Shown here: positions 31,939 to 44,193 of the stretch, in pieces
How the letters are laid out: each line of letters starts with the position of its first letter
How positions within the stretch are numbered: the first letter of the stretch is position 1
Source: Achatina immaculata
Taxonomy: Eukaryota > Mollusca > Gastropoda > Stylommatophora > Achatinidae
DNA: 64,000 nt
NCBI GenBank assembly: GCA_009760885.1
Contig: CM019717.1
Location: 50,305,366 to 50,369,365, forward strand
Direction of reading: 5' to 3'
Translations under genes and position numbers: made by a program
The notes under the pieces: model-generated
Databases searched by the model: none
Told to the model about the DNA's origin: nothing
What the model saw: the letters and a program-made list of their open reading frames with translations, nothing else

Positions 31939-34900
31939 CCTTAAGTGCCCAGGGCAGATGGGGCTTCCGCAAGGGTTTTCCACAAATGCCTGTCCTTCGC
32001 CTTTTTTTTCTGCTCTTGCCCAGGTGAGCCCTCTATTGCTCAGCATCCTTTCTGTTGTTCTTCTCCGTGTCTCTTTTGGTCTACCCTTACTTCTGTTCCC
32101 CTGTGGTGTCCATCTTAGTGCTATTTTTGGTAGTGAGTTGTCAGTCATTCGGAGCACATGTCCCAACCATCGCCAGCGTCTTTCCTCAGTAATTGCTGTC
32201 AGTGGCTTCATCTGCATTTCTGCCAATAAGATGTTATTTCTTATGGTGCTTGGCCAAAATATTTTTCTAATTCTTCGTAAACATTTAGTCTGGAAAGAAT
32301 TCAACTTGTTTTCTATGGTTTTGGTGATTTTCCAGCATTCACTTCCATAGAGTAGTACACTTAGAACATTACTCTTAAATATCCTGATTTTCGTATTTAT
32401 GCTTAGTTTTTTAGATTTCCATATAGTCTGCAGCATTACAAAAGCCTGGTTTGCTCTAGTAAGTCTGCTGTTGATGTCCTCTGTGCTGTCTCCATTTTCT
32501 ACTACTCTACTGCCAAGGTATACAAATTCGTTGACCTCTTCCACTAACTTGCTATCTACTCTGAGTACATTTTTGTTGTTCACGTTTTGCTTCATTAACT
32601 TTGTCTTTCCTACGTCCGATGTTGTTTGCATTCTGAGTTAGCTTGTTTATTTTATCTTGCATATCTTTGTGGCTGCTTGATAATAGACAAATGTCGTCCG
32701 CAAAGTCAAGGTCCTCCAGCACTGTGTCAAGGGTCCATTGTAATCCTCTGCGTTTGTCTGATGTTGCCTCCTTCATTAACCAGTCTACTGCCAAGATAAA
32801 TAATGTTGGTGATAGTACACATCCCTGTTTCACTCCTGTTTGTACCCTAAAGCTGCTGGAGGTATGTTCTCCACAGATCACTTTGCACTGAAAACCCTCA
32901 TATAGGGCTTTGATTACATTTACTATCTTATGGGGGAGGCCATGCCATCTTAGGATTTTCCACAGTGCATCTCTGTTGACACTGTCAAAGGCTTTCTCAA
33001 AATCTATGAACAATGCATATGTTGTGCTATGCCACTCATTTGCCTGTTCTAATATTTGTCTAAGTACAAATATGTGGTCTATGCATGATCTTCCTTTCCT
33101 AAATCCTGCCTGCTCTTTCTGAAGTTTTTCCTCAAGTGTTGGTACAATTCTGTTGATGATTATTCTGCAAAATACTTCACTGGTGAGTGGCAGTAGGGTA
33201 ATGCCTCTCCAGTTCCCGCAATCTCTGAGATCACCCTTCTTTGGTAGTTTTACTATAAGCCCAGTTTTCCACTCCTCTGGGGCTTTTTCTAGATCCCAAA
33301 TTTGTTGTAATATCCGGCAAAGTTGTTCTGGTGTTTCTGTTTCTTCTGCTTTCAACATCTCAGCAGTCACTTCATCTTCACCTGGTGCCTTGTCTAATTT
33401 TAGCTTCTTTATCGCCTCCTTTACTTCACTTATTGTTATTGGTCCTGTATTGATGTTTAGTTCCGTTTTTGCATCAGGTATGTCTATTGTTTGTGCTGCC
33501 TGTGTTCTGTTTAGTAGGATGTTAAAGTGTTCCCTCCATCTTTCAATTTTTTCTCTTTCTCCACTGACCAGTTGTCCATTTTGTGTCCTTACTGCACTTT
33601 CACATCTTTTGTTGAAGTTACCTGTCATCTGCTTTGTGATTTTATATATGGTTTTCATATCATTTGTATATGCTGCTTTCTCTGCTGCTTCTGCTAAGTT
33701 GTCATAATATTGACGTTTATCTTGACGGCATGACTCCTTCACTTCTTTGTCTTTTTGTGCATAATTATTTAAAATTTGTTCTTTAAGCCGTTGTGATTTG
33801 GTTTTCAGTAATTTTTTCTTGATTTCTTTTCTTTGCTCTATCTTTTCCCATGTGGTCTTGCTTATCCATTCCTCTTTTCTCCGTTTCCGATATCCCAGCA
33901 CCTCTTTTGCTGTTTCCTGTAGTGTTTTATTGAACTCTAGTATGGACATTTCTGCTTTGTCTTGTAGGACACTGAAGAGGTTCTTAAGTACTATTGAGAA
34001 TTCATTTCTTGTTTGCATTTCTTTCAGTTTTCTTGTATCAAAACGTATCCTTCTGTGCTCTCCGATTTTGGTTTTCCTTAATTTTAGTTTTATTTTTGCT
34101 ACCAGAAGGTTGTGATCACTTCCTACATCTGCTCTTTTCCTTGCTCGCACATCTTGTAGTGACCGTTTCCACTTGTTGTTTATTAGTATGTGATCGATTT
34201 GGTTTTCTGTAGTTTTATTTGGTGACCTCCAAGTCACCTTATAGATGTTTTTATGTTGGAAAATTGTCCCTCCGATGGTCATCATGTTTTCTTCACAGAA
34301 ACTGCACAGCATTTCTCCATTTTCATTTATTTCTCCGATTCCTTCTCTTCCCATGATTCTTCTTCTATCTTCATTTCCTTCACCTACTTTTGCATTGAAG
34401 TCGCCCAAGATGAGTAGCATATCATGCTTGGGTATTGTTTCTATTGTAGCTTGGAGGCTGTTGTAAAAATCTTCTTTTAATTCCTCTTCAGCTGCTCCTG
34501 TTGGTACATAACAAACTATAATAGACAGCTTCGTGAATCTTGAGTTGAACCGTGCATATAATAATCTCTCATTTAGTGAGGTCCATTTCAGTAATGCTCT
34601 TGATGCTTCTTTTGTTATAATCAATGCTACTCCTCCTTCATGAAGATCTTCTTTACCTGACCATATTATTGTATCTTCTGTGTGCTGTGTTGTTAATTTC
34701 CTTCTGCCTTGTCCTGTCCATCTTGCTTCTTGTATTCCTAGTATGTCTAGTTTGTATCTGTGCATTTCCTTGATGGTTTGTGCTAGTTTTCCAGTCTGGT
34801 TAAGTGTTCTTACATTCCAGCTGCCTATTTGCATCTTGTGTTTAGGTTCCAGGAGGTCTGCAGTCGGGCTGGGGACTTCCAGTGGCTGGCTTTCATCCAC

Positions 34901-35117
34901 AACCTTCGTGGGCTCAGTTTCCTGATAAGCATTTCTCCTTCCACCTGCATTTGTTTTTTTCCCTTGCTTCCCGACTCTAGCAGTCTGATAGTTTTTTTTT
35001 TTTTTATCAGATAGGGTTGCTAGCTCTATGCCGAACCCTCCTTAGTCGCCTTTTACGATCATGCGTGGTAGGGTACAGTGGTCCTATTATTTGCAGATCC
35101 CGGGTACCACACGGGGG
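31898..35117 (-). mobile_element. LINE-C, almost full-length non-LTR retrotransposon
   Basis: Exact 13 bp duplications ACGAAAGACAAAT flank it at 31885-31897 and 35118-35130. The 5' end is at 35117 and the 3' end is a (AG)n tail (TC on + strand, 31898-31935) instead of poly(A). It has a short 5' UTR of about 215 bp and one long frame with an early break. The 3.2 kb size and single endonuclease-RT frame fit RTE-like clades, but the clade is not resolved. Confidence 0.93.
31950..34900 (-). pseudogene. LINE-C endonuclease/reverse transcriptase, one 11 bp deletion
   Basis: The 34900-32552 frame holds an APE-type endonuclease (residues about 22-265: GSWNVRTLNQ, LGIQEARWTG, LILGDFNAKVG, GSDHNLLVAKI). 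RT follows (LPKKGDLRDCGNWRGITLL, QAGFRKGRSCID, FIDFEKAFDSVNRDALWK, GVKQGCVLSPTLF, LDFADDICLLS). The frame then breaks near 32610, where the sibling copy has 11 extra bases, and the C-terminal domain continues in 32631-31873 (VYLGSRVVENGD, YGSECWKITK, RRWRWLGHVLRM). Catalytic residues of both enzymes look intact. Database hits to such endonucleases are often mislabelled craniofacial development protein 2. Confidence 0.93.
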
Positions 35118-35130
35118 ACGAAAGACAAAT

Positions 35131-37559
35131 ATAGTCAGTAAATTCATACGTGCGTGCATTAACTATAAGCGCTGGCTTCTCAATTGTATGCTGTTCTTTA
35201 TGTTTCCAAACATTCTGTTGTTCTTTTCCGATGCTTGTGGTCAAGTTATTAAGATAATTTTTAAGTCTTCCTCTCTTTTGTCATCGAGTTTTTCAAGTGG
35301 TTGTCAGGTTTTTTAAAAATCTGTTTTCTCAAAACATATTTCCCCCCCCCCCCCCACTCCCAATAGTTTTCTAATAGATTATCAGGTTATCTATGTTGTC
35401 TTCTCATGATATCTCTTTTTCCATCGATTGTGTCAGACTATCAGACTATTGTCATCTCATGACGTGTGTCCATATAATTTTGAATTTTATTTTTTTTCCC
35501 CTGTCAGTTAAAATTAATTTTGGTTTGTCTTCAGCATCTTATAATTTTTTCCCAAATATTTGTTTACGTTCCTGCCTGTATGGTTTATAGTCTGCCTTGC
35601 TAACATGGACAGAGAGAGGGAAATTAAAATTTTATAACATTATTTTACAATAATTTCCTTAGGACAAGAGTTTTAAATTCATATTTAGTCAAGCTTACAC
35701 ACTATATACGGTAAATTATGGTATATTCAAGTAATCTTGCTTCTTTGTCCTTCACTGCAGCTTCTGTCCATTCTTGGCTCTTTTTTTTTTCGTTTATGTG
35801 ACCTAGAAAAGGTACTTTGTAAATTTGCACACCCATAGGTCACATGTGAAAGGAGTTAAATAAAGCCAATTTATAACATCGACTGTCATGTCATAAACGC
35901 AACAAACTGAGAACCATCCACAATTATTTCAAAGACAACTAGTTCTCAGTGGATCTGTATGTTTTCTTTGTCTCCGTTCGCCACGGCGAGCCACAATAAC
36001 GACGCAGGGCGTCAGAAATCGTAGAATCGATAGCCCTCGTTACGTCATTACGCGCGGAAGTGTGTTACCAAGTTCAGCACAAGCACACTCCCATGTATTT
36101 CAAGAGATATTACTGGCATTCCATGAAGTCAGCCCAGAGAGCTGCCCGTCCGTGTAAATGTAGAAGATAGTGTATGTAATGATACACTGCATGAATTACC
36201 GTATATTCCGTCCTGTAACACGCAAGAACGTATAGAAAGGGCACCATTGTTGTCAAAAACCTGACAAGAGAAAATACTTTTAGTAAATGACATTAAATAT
36301 TTATTGAAAAAAAAATTGAAGTAATTTTCATATATTTGATAGGTAGAAAAAAAATATATTAAGGAGAAAAGTAGATTTACAATTAAAAAAAACTGATCTT
36401 CTTTCCCAAAGCCAGTGGGGAAAAAAAAACAACGTATTCAATGCTAGATAATTCTTTTGTGTATTAGAAACTGAGTCATCTCTGTCTCCAAACAATAATT
36501 TATTCTTAGTACCACCGTAAATGTATTGATACAAGTGACATGTTTCTCAAATAATTTAACGCTTTCGAAGATATGGACTCTGGGGTTGCGCTTGAAAACG
36601 GTCGAAAGAGTGGGGGTCTGAAAAACTGGAGACGCCTATAAGACAACGCACAGTAGAACAAAGCTATGCCTCATTGTTAAGAGCGGTAGGGGGGGGGGAA
36701 GGGTATAGAAAATAACAAGTCTACAGGCCTTCGAAATCGTGACTTAGTGGTTCTTACTCTAAATTAGCACCCCAGAATTTCAAAGTGTTTAATTTTTTTT
36801 TCCCTGGGGATGAAAGGTATTTCGGTGATAACCTGTAAATCTATGTCCTAGTTTTCGCTTTCTGTGCTACCTTCCTGTCCAAGACGGACAAAGCAGCTGA
36901 GAAATAACAGTGGGTGTAAATACTAAATGGACGCAGTCACTGAATTCCCCAAAAAACACTCAAGGCACTGCAGTATCAAAAGCTGGCGACGAACGTGCCA
37001 AATTTCCAAAATGACTATCGGACAAATCCATGGCCAAAGCTGCGGTATTTATTGGAAACACTGACCATTATTTTTTTCCCCATTGACCTCAGCGCTTTTA
37101 TTTGATTACTGGCAATCATTCCCCCCCCCCCCCCCTTCCAACCAAATCCCCACCCTGCTTACGTACAAGGATGCTATTTTTGGACCTATTTGAATAACAG
37201 ATGTCGACGTCTGTGTTTGTTTTTGACTTCCAGTATTGCTCATTAAACCACGTATTTCTAACGCTCGCGCGTGCTGACCTTGATGAAACACCAAATATAT
37301 TTGGAAGAGGTAATGAGTACTGGCGAGGTGAAGTTTTTTGTTTTTTTCCCTTCTTCTGAAGTTTCGGGGATTTTGTGGCTCCATTATAAGTTCTGTTTGC
37401 TTTATTAAATTTAGTAGAAGAAACGAAATTCAGCTTTTCATTAGAAACATAATGGAGTCCTGTATATGGCATGTGGACTTTGTGAGGATCAGGGGGTCTG
37501 AGATAATCAAAATACACCTAAACCTATTTGTCAAGGGACAAAGATGACTGCACTAGTGT
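35131..37559. other. Unassigned DNA between LINE-C and an R335 copy
   Basis: No recognisable gene. Contains poly(C) at 35342-35355, poly(C) at 37121-37135 and poly(A) runs. Short frames such as 37116-37517 have no motif. Confidence 0.35.
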
Positions 37560-37880
37560 GCTGGCACAGTACCAGGACCGGCGGAGTAGAGCTGACAAAG
37601 ACCATGTAACCCGCGCTCGCCCCCCCCCCCCCCGTTGGTGCTGTCAGTGAGAGGCTCAGCTTGGCTATTGAGGTATGGCCGAATGTGGTCATCAAGATGG
37701 TGGGGACTGTTAGGAAGCTTCTTGTTGTTGTTGTATCTATTGCATATCTTCACGCTAGCCACTGGAACTCACTTCCCGTTCGATATGATGCTTGTGCTGC
37801 AATATCTTCAGGACGCTGGCTTCTAAGAATGTGTCGCTCACAATCCCAGAGAGACACGACAACAGTTTTCCTCGTATTGA
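37560..37880 (+). repeat. R335 repeat copy 3, diverged
   Basis: Shares the order of R335 blocks: gctcagcttggctattgagg (for ctagcctggctaacgggg), gatggtggggactgt, cactggaactcacttcccg, atgatgcttgtgctgcaata and tcttcaggacgctgg. A poly(C) run at 37621-37633 and extra bases (ttgttgttgtt) distinguish it. Confidence 0.55.
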
Positions 37881-38333
37881 AGCTGAAAACAAGATGTATT
37901 ACTGCTTATGGTCACCAAGGTGGGGTTGACTGTGCTTCTGGTAGTGAGTGGTGGAACTAGAGGAGAAGACGTTCCTCTAAATTAGACGAGCTGAATTAGT
38001 GCATCCCTCTTCTCTGTAACGTGATGTTTTTATTCCAGGATTTTTATATATGGGGGGGGGGGGGGGGGGGAGAGGAAGGAGGGAGGGAGAGGAAGGGCTA
38101 TTTCTTGACTTGTAAGTTGAGTTGCTAAGATCTTCCAGGTTGCTAAGTTAAAAAAAAAAAGATTATCTCAGATAATTGTTCTATTTGAAGAAGGCTGAGA
38201 GAACAGAAGACAAAGCGACAGAGACAAAAATAGTGTGTGTATGTGTGCGTGAGTGTGTTTTAGTGTGTGTATTGGAAAAGGTCGAACAAAGAAGAGAGTG
38301 GGGGGGGGGGGAGAAACGAGGACTTAAGTATTA

Positions 38334-38695
38334 GAATATGTATAAAGTGCACTAAGGGGGAGAGGGGCCTAAAGTATGTGAAATAAGTTCATTAAGGGAG
38401 GCTAAAGTATTTGAATATGTATAAAGCGCACTGAGAGGAGCTAAAGTGTCTGAATGTGTATAAAACTCATTAAGAGGAGCTAAAGTGTCTGAATGTGTAT
38501 AAAACTCATTAAGAGGAGCTAAAGTGTCTGAATGTGTATAAAACTCATTAAGAGGAGCTAAAGTGTCTGAATGTGTATAAAACTCATTAAGAGGAGCTAA
38601 AGTGTCTGAATGTGTATAAAACTCATTAAGAGGAGCTAAAGTATTTGAATGTCTATAAAGTTCACTAAAGGGAGCTAAAGTATTTGAATGTATAA
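38334..38695 (+). repeat. Minisatellite, 39 bp unit, about nine units
   Basis: The unit gaggagctaaagtgtctgaa / tgtgtataaaactcattaa is perfect in five consecutive copies (38456-38640) with diverged units on either side. An isolated unit at 39365-39405 lies beyond a Penelope-like fold-back insertion. Confidence 0.92.
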
Positions 38696-39295
38696 ACTAG
38701 GAAAAAAGTAGGAACAGCTTTATTACTTAACGAATACAAAGTCGTGACGTTTCGGCGTGAGTCTTAATCATACAAACACATACGGGACGAAGAATTAGAG
38801 AGAGGAGATAAAGTATAAGTGTACTGGAAGAACAAAAAGAGAGTTAAGGCGTACAAAAGCGTTTGTCGCAGTGAAAATAACTTAGTAGAAGAATCAGAGA
38901 GAAGTCAAATTACAATAAACACTTTCTTGTTTACGCTGATTGCGCAAAAACCAAGAATTATTTGACAGCTGTCTAAAATATTCAGATAACTTTTGTTCTA
39001 ATTATATTTCTTGATTAATTTTTTTCATTTTTTTTGTTATTTCATTAACATCTTTTTATATGATCCTATACTTTGTCTCCTCTCCCTGATTCTTCTACTA
39101 AGTTATCTTCACTGCGACAAAAGCTTTTCTTCGTCTTAACTCTCTTTTGTTCTTCCAGTACACCTATACTGTATCTCCTCTCTCTAATTCTTCGTCCTGT
39201 ATGTGTTTGTATGATTAAGGCTCACCCCGAAACGTCACGATTTGTATTCGTTAAATAATAAAGCTGTTCCTACCTTTTTTCCTAGTTGATACATT
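38687..39295. mobile_element. Fold-back pair of Penelope-like terminal repeats
   Basis: Two arms of about 210 bp are inverted: 38687-38915 and 39075-39295. The outer ends read AACTAGGAAAAAAGTAGG and its inverse, each arm carries GACGTTTCGG near its end, and both inner sides share tcttctactaagttatcttc. A 150 bp AT-rich spacer separates them. A single arm of the same sequence forms the 3' end of the GIY-YIG element at 46.1-46.9 kb, which ties this fold-back to Penelope-like elements, whose terminal repeats can be inverted. No coding remains. Confidence 0.75.
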
Positions 39296-39449
39296 TTGAT
39301 ATCACAGCTATACTTCAGTGCTTTGTGTATAGTTGTATACTTATACATTATTTATCGTGTGTTACTAAAGTATTTGAATGTGTATAGAGTGTATTAAAGT
39401 GAAAACTAAGATATAGATGTACAAACAACAAATCGTCGTTGGAACAAAT

Positions 39450-39578
39450 CAGCGATTCTCAAAGTATTGCCTGAAGAGAAAGAAAAAATGTCGTAGGGCA
39501 TCAGAACCAACTTAAGTGAGCGTTATGAATGTGGCTTGAGATGCTAGGACCCCGGCCAGAAAATTCTACAAACCACTG
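39450..39578. mobile_element. Short hAT-like MITE
   Basis: The ends read CAGCGATTCTCAAAG and, inverted, CAGTGGTTTGTAGAA, of the common hAT CAGNGGTTCTCAA type. Flanking octamers GAACAAAT and GACTAAAT match at 6 of 8 positions, the 8 bp duplication expected for hAT. No coding. Confidence 0.55.
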
Positions 39579-39739
39579 GACTAAATAAAGACCTTAGCTT
39601 AATTCGAATGGCACAGAACCACTAAAAGTTAATGAGGTCGCCATGGTCTTATGTTACAATAAATTTTTCCATTTCTCTTTTCTTGCACTTTGTAGTTGAG
39701 TTTTTAAGCTGTCAGCAATAGTTCATCTTCTATTAACAT

Positions 39740-40780
39740 CCTAGCGCGCGCGCGCACACACACACACACACACAGAGGGAGGGAGAGAGAGAGAGGAGAG
39801 AGAGAACGAACGAACATATTTTATTTTCAAAGGGTTAAGAATTGGGCACGCAGGCCAGTCTAACATTCTGTCCTTCATCGTACAGCTTTCACTCAGTCAC
39901 AGTCATTCAGCATTTGTTAATGAGCATAATAAGCACGAAGAAGCAATCAAATGAATACATAAATAAATAATAAGCTTATCTCTTGTTCATACACTCTACG
40001 CAGCTACATGAATAAAAAACTTAATTATATTCTCACATTCATTCTAAATTAATAAATTTGTAGAAAAGCAGTATAAAAAAATACAACAATCAAGTCATAC
40101 TTTAAATCAGTTTAGACTGTGACAGCATATATATAAGTTTAATATATATGTATATGTGTGCATGTGTATACTCATAAACACGTATGTATACATATAAACA
40201 TATGCTGCCACATACGTACACATAGAAATATATATGTATATATACATATATATGTGTACATTTACTTATATATGTATGTATGTTGTTGTTGTTCGTCTAT
40301 CGTCTTCGATGATGACCACAGATTCATCTTAGTCAAAGTAAGGAGAGGTGTGTCCGTCCGTCACCATTTAGCTGTGTACGAGCTCTAAAAGTTTTGCCAC
40401 ACACGAAACATGTTTGTCCAGATTCAGTTGTGGGTGCTTGTGCTGCCTTGGCACATTCACATATATATGTATACATTTACATATATAAGTATATATGCAC
40501 ATATACAACCGTACAAATATATACTTACGTATTTGTAATACACATACGTACATACTATATATACATATACACATATATATGCTTACACATACTCACATAT
40601 AGACATACACACATATATAAATACATATTTACTCATATTACACATACATCACACATGAGAAAGAAGGAGAGAGAGAGAGAGAGGAGGGACGGGAGAGAAA
40701 GAGAGAGAGAGAGAGAGAGAGATCGTATAAGCTACACATATGTGATAAATGTATTTGTGTGTGTGTGTGTGTGCGCGCGT
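39740..40780. repeat. Microsatellite-rich region
   Basis: Contains (GC)n-(AC)n-(GA)n at 39745-39805, long TA/CA-type purine-pyrimidine tracts at 40130-40640, (GA)n at 40664-40722 and (GT)n at 40757-40780. Frames through it are repeat translations. A non-repetitive block at 40282-40450 (gttgttgttcgtctatcgtc...) is unassigned. Confidence 0.75.
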
Positions 40781-41281
40781 GAGCGCACAAGTTCGGCTCT
40801 GCCGAAACTGCAACGAGTACAACCTGCCAAGAATCTAGAACAGAAGCCACTCTTCTTTTAAGTTATTTTAATTACGAATTTTATTATGTTTTCACAGAAA
40901 CTGGCAGTGATGAGTCAGTGGAAAAAATGACAAGAACTTGAAACACTTGACCTTTTATAGTCAAGTGTTTCAGCTTATTAAAGTCAAAGATTTAAATTTC
41001 TATGGTGTCTTGTTGTATGACAAATTAATTTTGCCAGTAAATTTATTTGCGCTCAACAACGGCCTAACCTCATTTGGAATGAACTGTCATGATTTCAATG
41101 GGCATTAAATCCTTTAAAAAAATTTGACTGATTTTGCGAATATTAAATCAAGGAAACTTTCTTTATAATGCTTACTTAACGTGATCGGTTCTAAAATATT
41201 ATATGTTAAATTGAGAACTGGGTAGGGCGGGAAGGTATGTTACTGCAATGGGAGAAAAGGGGAGATGGGGGGAATTCCCAG

Positions 41282-41318
<37 letters not shown>

Positions 41319-41326
41319 CATCAATA

Positions 41327-41661
41327 CTTGTATCTGTACTTGTACTTGTACGAACTCCCTGTAACTGCGAGCTGTTCTTCTTTGCAGCCGAAGCTGTAGA
41401 GATGTTGAGGCACAGCATCGTATTGGCGTGGGAGTGAGTTATGGTGGCTACTTTTTCAGTCTCGGAGTATTGGCAATGCTTCTTTAGCAGACTCCACCAC
41501 CATGGGGACTGTGGCGATCCCTGCCCCGTTAGCCAGGCTAGGTTGTTTCTGGGGGTATCACAGAGAGGTGGGACAGGGTCTTGGTTAGCTATGGGTCGCT
41601 AACCCTGACGCTGGCATATCAGCTATGGGTTGCTGATTGCCTCAACGCGCGTCTTCACAGC
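41327..41661 (-). repeat. R335 repeat copy 4, bounded by 9 bp direct repeats
   Basis: Flanked by GCATCAATA at 41318-41326 and 41662-41670, giving an insert of 335 bp, against 333 bp for copy 1. On the minus strand the blocks run gtgaagacgcgcgttgaggc, agctgatatgcc, gggacagg-type, cccatggtggtggagtctgc, gctgtgcctcaacatc and gcagttacagg, ending in a GTACAA repeat rather than GAAGAAG. Confidence 0.78.
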
Positions 41662-41837
41662 GCATCAATAAAACCATGCTACAGTTTGAAACTCATAAAG
41701 TATTAGAACTAATATATGTATATACATAAACACATATATATGTTATATGTGTATATATATATGTATATGTGTGTATATATATACATATATATACAAATAT
41801 ATATGCGTGTGTGTGTTTGTTCATGTTTATTTAGTTA

Positions 41838-42075
41838 TCTCCCGTGCCATTGGCGTGTGAAGTGTTAGTGTCTTCACATTTGCGAGCCTGACGAGGTAGG
41901 AACTGAGGGAATTGAGCACGTGTCCTCGATGTCTTTACTCCCCAGAGAAACCCTTGGTACAGATTTCTTGAGGCTTGGTGGATTCCCATGATCTGAGCTG
42001 AAATCCTGAATCGGATCCCAGGATCTTCCTGTCTGCAGACGAGTGCGTTAACAACCACACCATCACGGTAGTTCT
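41838..42075 (-). repeat. tRNA-headed SINE
   Basis: On the minus strand a tRNA-like head (GTGATGGTGTGGTTGTTAAC; box B-like GGATCCGATTC) leads a body ending caaatgtgaagacactaaca and cttcacacgccaatggcacg then GGAGATAAC. The 3' block is shared with the 14.4 kb copy. A (TA/GT)n tract precedes it at 41700-41820. Confidence 0.7.
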
Positions 42076-42510
42076 CTTCATGCAATCAGTAAAATTGAAC
42101 TCATTAGTTTACAAAGAGACTTGCTGCGTCAGTGTGCCACGGTGAAGTTATCCGATACTACTACAGCAAGTAGACTATGCGGCTTATTCACATAAATTCG
42201 ATATTCCAGCGACAAAGGAATTCCTCCACACGACAATAAACATTATGACGCTACGGTACAGAGACGCCATCTGGCAACCCGGAGAAAAAAACGTAAGTTA
42301 TAATAATGCTCAAAATAACGCAAAACATTTCAGAGACAGTCCTAACAATAGTAGAATACTGAAGATTTTAAAAGTCGATTTATTCTGTGGTTTTTTAAAC
42401 TCTCCCCGGATCCGCCAAAGCTCTCCGTCTTTTGTTTGTTTCTTTTCTTCATTGTTTTCCTTTGTTTGTTTCGTATTTTTTTCTACCACGCGTAGACATC
42501 TGGTATATAT

Positions 42511-42567
<57 letters not shown>

Positions 42568-42569
<2 letters not shown>

Positions 42570-44193
42570 GAACCTTAAGTGCCCAGGGCACATGGGGCTT
42601 CCGCAAGGGTTTTCCACAAATCCCTGTCTTTCGCCTTTTTTTCTGCTCTTGCCCAGGTGAGCCCTCTATTGCTCAACATCCTTTCTGTTGTTCTTCTCCA
42701 TGTCTCTTTTGGTCTACCCTTACTTCTGTTCCCCTGTGGTGTCCATCTTAGTGCTATTTTTGGTAGTGAGTTGTCAGTCATTCGGAGCACATGTCCCAAC
42801 CATCGCCAACGTCTTTCCTCAGTAATTGCTGTCAGTGGCTTCATCTGCATTTCTGCCAATAAGATGTTATTTCTTATGGTGTTTGGCCAAAATATTTTTC
42901 TAATTCTTCGTAAACATTTAGTCTGGAAAGAATTCAACTTGTTTTCTATGGTTTTGGTGATTTTCCAGCATTCACTTCCATAGAGTAGTACACTTAGAAC
43001 ATTACTCTTAAATATCCTGATTTTCGTATTTATGCTTAGTTTTTTTTTCCATATAGTCTGCAGCATTACAAAAGCCTGGTTTGCTCTAGTAAGTCTGCTG
43101 TTGATGTCCTCTGTGCTGTCTCCATTTTCTACTACTCTACTGCCAAAGTATACAAATTCGTTGACCTCCTCCATTAACTTGCTATCTACTCTGAGTACAT
43201 TTTTGTTGTTCACGTTTTGCTTCATTAACTTTGTCTTTCCTACTTTGATCTTTAGTCCTATGTTGTTTGCATTCGATCGATTTGGTTTTCTGTGGTTTTA
43301 TCTGGTGACCTCCAAGTCACCTTATGGATGTTTTTGTGTTGGAATATTGTCCCTCCGATGGTCATCATGTTTTCTTCACATTAACTGCACAGTCTTTCTC
43401 CATTTTCATTTATTTCTCCGATTCCTTCTCTTCCCATGATTCTTCTTCTATCTTCGTTTCCTTCACCTACTTTTGCATTGAAGTCGCCCAAGATGAGTAG
43501 CATATCATGCTTGGGTATTGTTTCTACTGTGGCTTGGAGGCTGTTGTAAAAATCTTCTTTTAATTCCTCTTCAGCTGCTTCTGTTGGTGCATAACAAACT
43601 ATAATAGACAGCTTCGTGAATCTTGAGTTGAACCGTGCATATAATAATCTCTCATTTATTGGGGTCCATTTCAGCAATGCTCTTGATGCTTCTTTTGTTA
43701 TAATCAATGCTACTCCTCCTTCATGAAGATCTTCTTTACCTGACCATATTATTGTATCTTCTGTGTGCTGTGTTGTTAATTTCCTTCTGCCTTGTCCTGT
43801 CCATCTTGCTTCTTGTATTCCTAGTATGTCTAGTTTGTATCTGTGCATTTCCTTGATGGTTTGTGCTAGTTTTCCAGTCTGGTTAAGTGTTCTTACATTC
43901 CAGCTGCCTATTTGCATCTTGTGTTTAGGTTCCAGGAGGTCTGCAGTCGGGCTGGGGACTTCCAGTGGCTGGCTTTCATCCACAACCTTCATGGGCTCAG
44001 TTTCCTGATACGCATTTCTCCCTCCACCTGCATTTGCTTTTTCCCTTGCTTCTGTTTCTGTAGCAGTCTGATAGTTTTTTTACCAGATAGGGTTGCTGGC
44101 CCTATGCTGAACCCTCCTTAGTCGCCTTTTACGATCATGCATGGTAGGGTACAGTGGTCCTATTCTTTGCAGATCCCGGGTACCACACTGGGG
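42568..44193 (-). mobile_element. LINE-C deletion derivative between (TA)n tracts
   Basis: Both ends match the 31.9-35.1 kb copy. About 1.56 kb is missing (the 32.63-34.19 kb equivalent), joining the endonuclease front (43992-43381 frame) to the RT C-terminus (43225-42575 frame) near 43275. All RT catalytic blocks are lost. Outside the junction the two copies are very similar. (TA)n runs border it at 42511-42567 and 44194-44219, so the insertion target or tail was a (TA)n tract. Confidence 0.92.

Noticed and set aside
33153..33707. Hydrophobic + strand frames across 31.9-35.1 kb and 42.6-44.1 kb
   Set aside because: They are antisense to LINE-C; hydrophobicity follows from the purine-rich coding strand.
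32552..34900. Endonuclease-like protein as a host gene (craniofacial development protein 2-like)
   Set aside because: It is fused to reverse transcriptase, has target-site duplications and a deleted sibling copy; it is a LINE.
40158..40861. Frames through TA/CA-rich DNA
   Set aside because: Compositional artefacts of microsatellite DNA.
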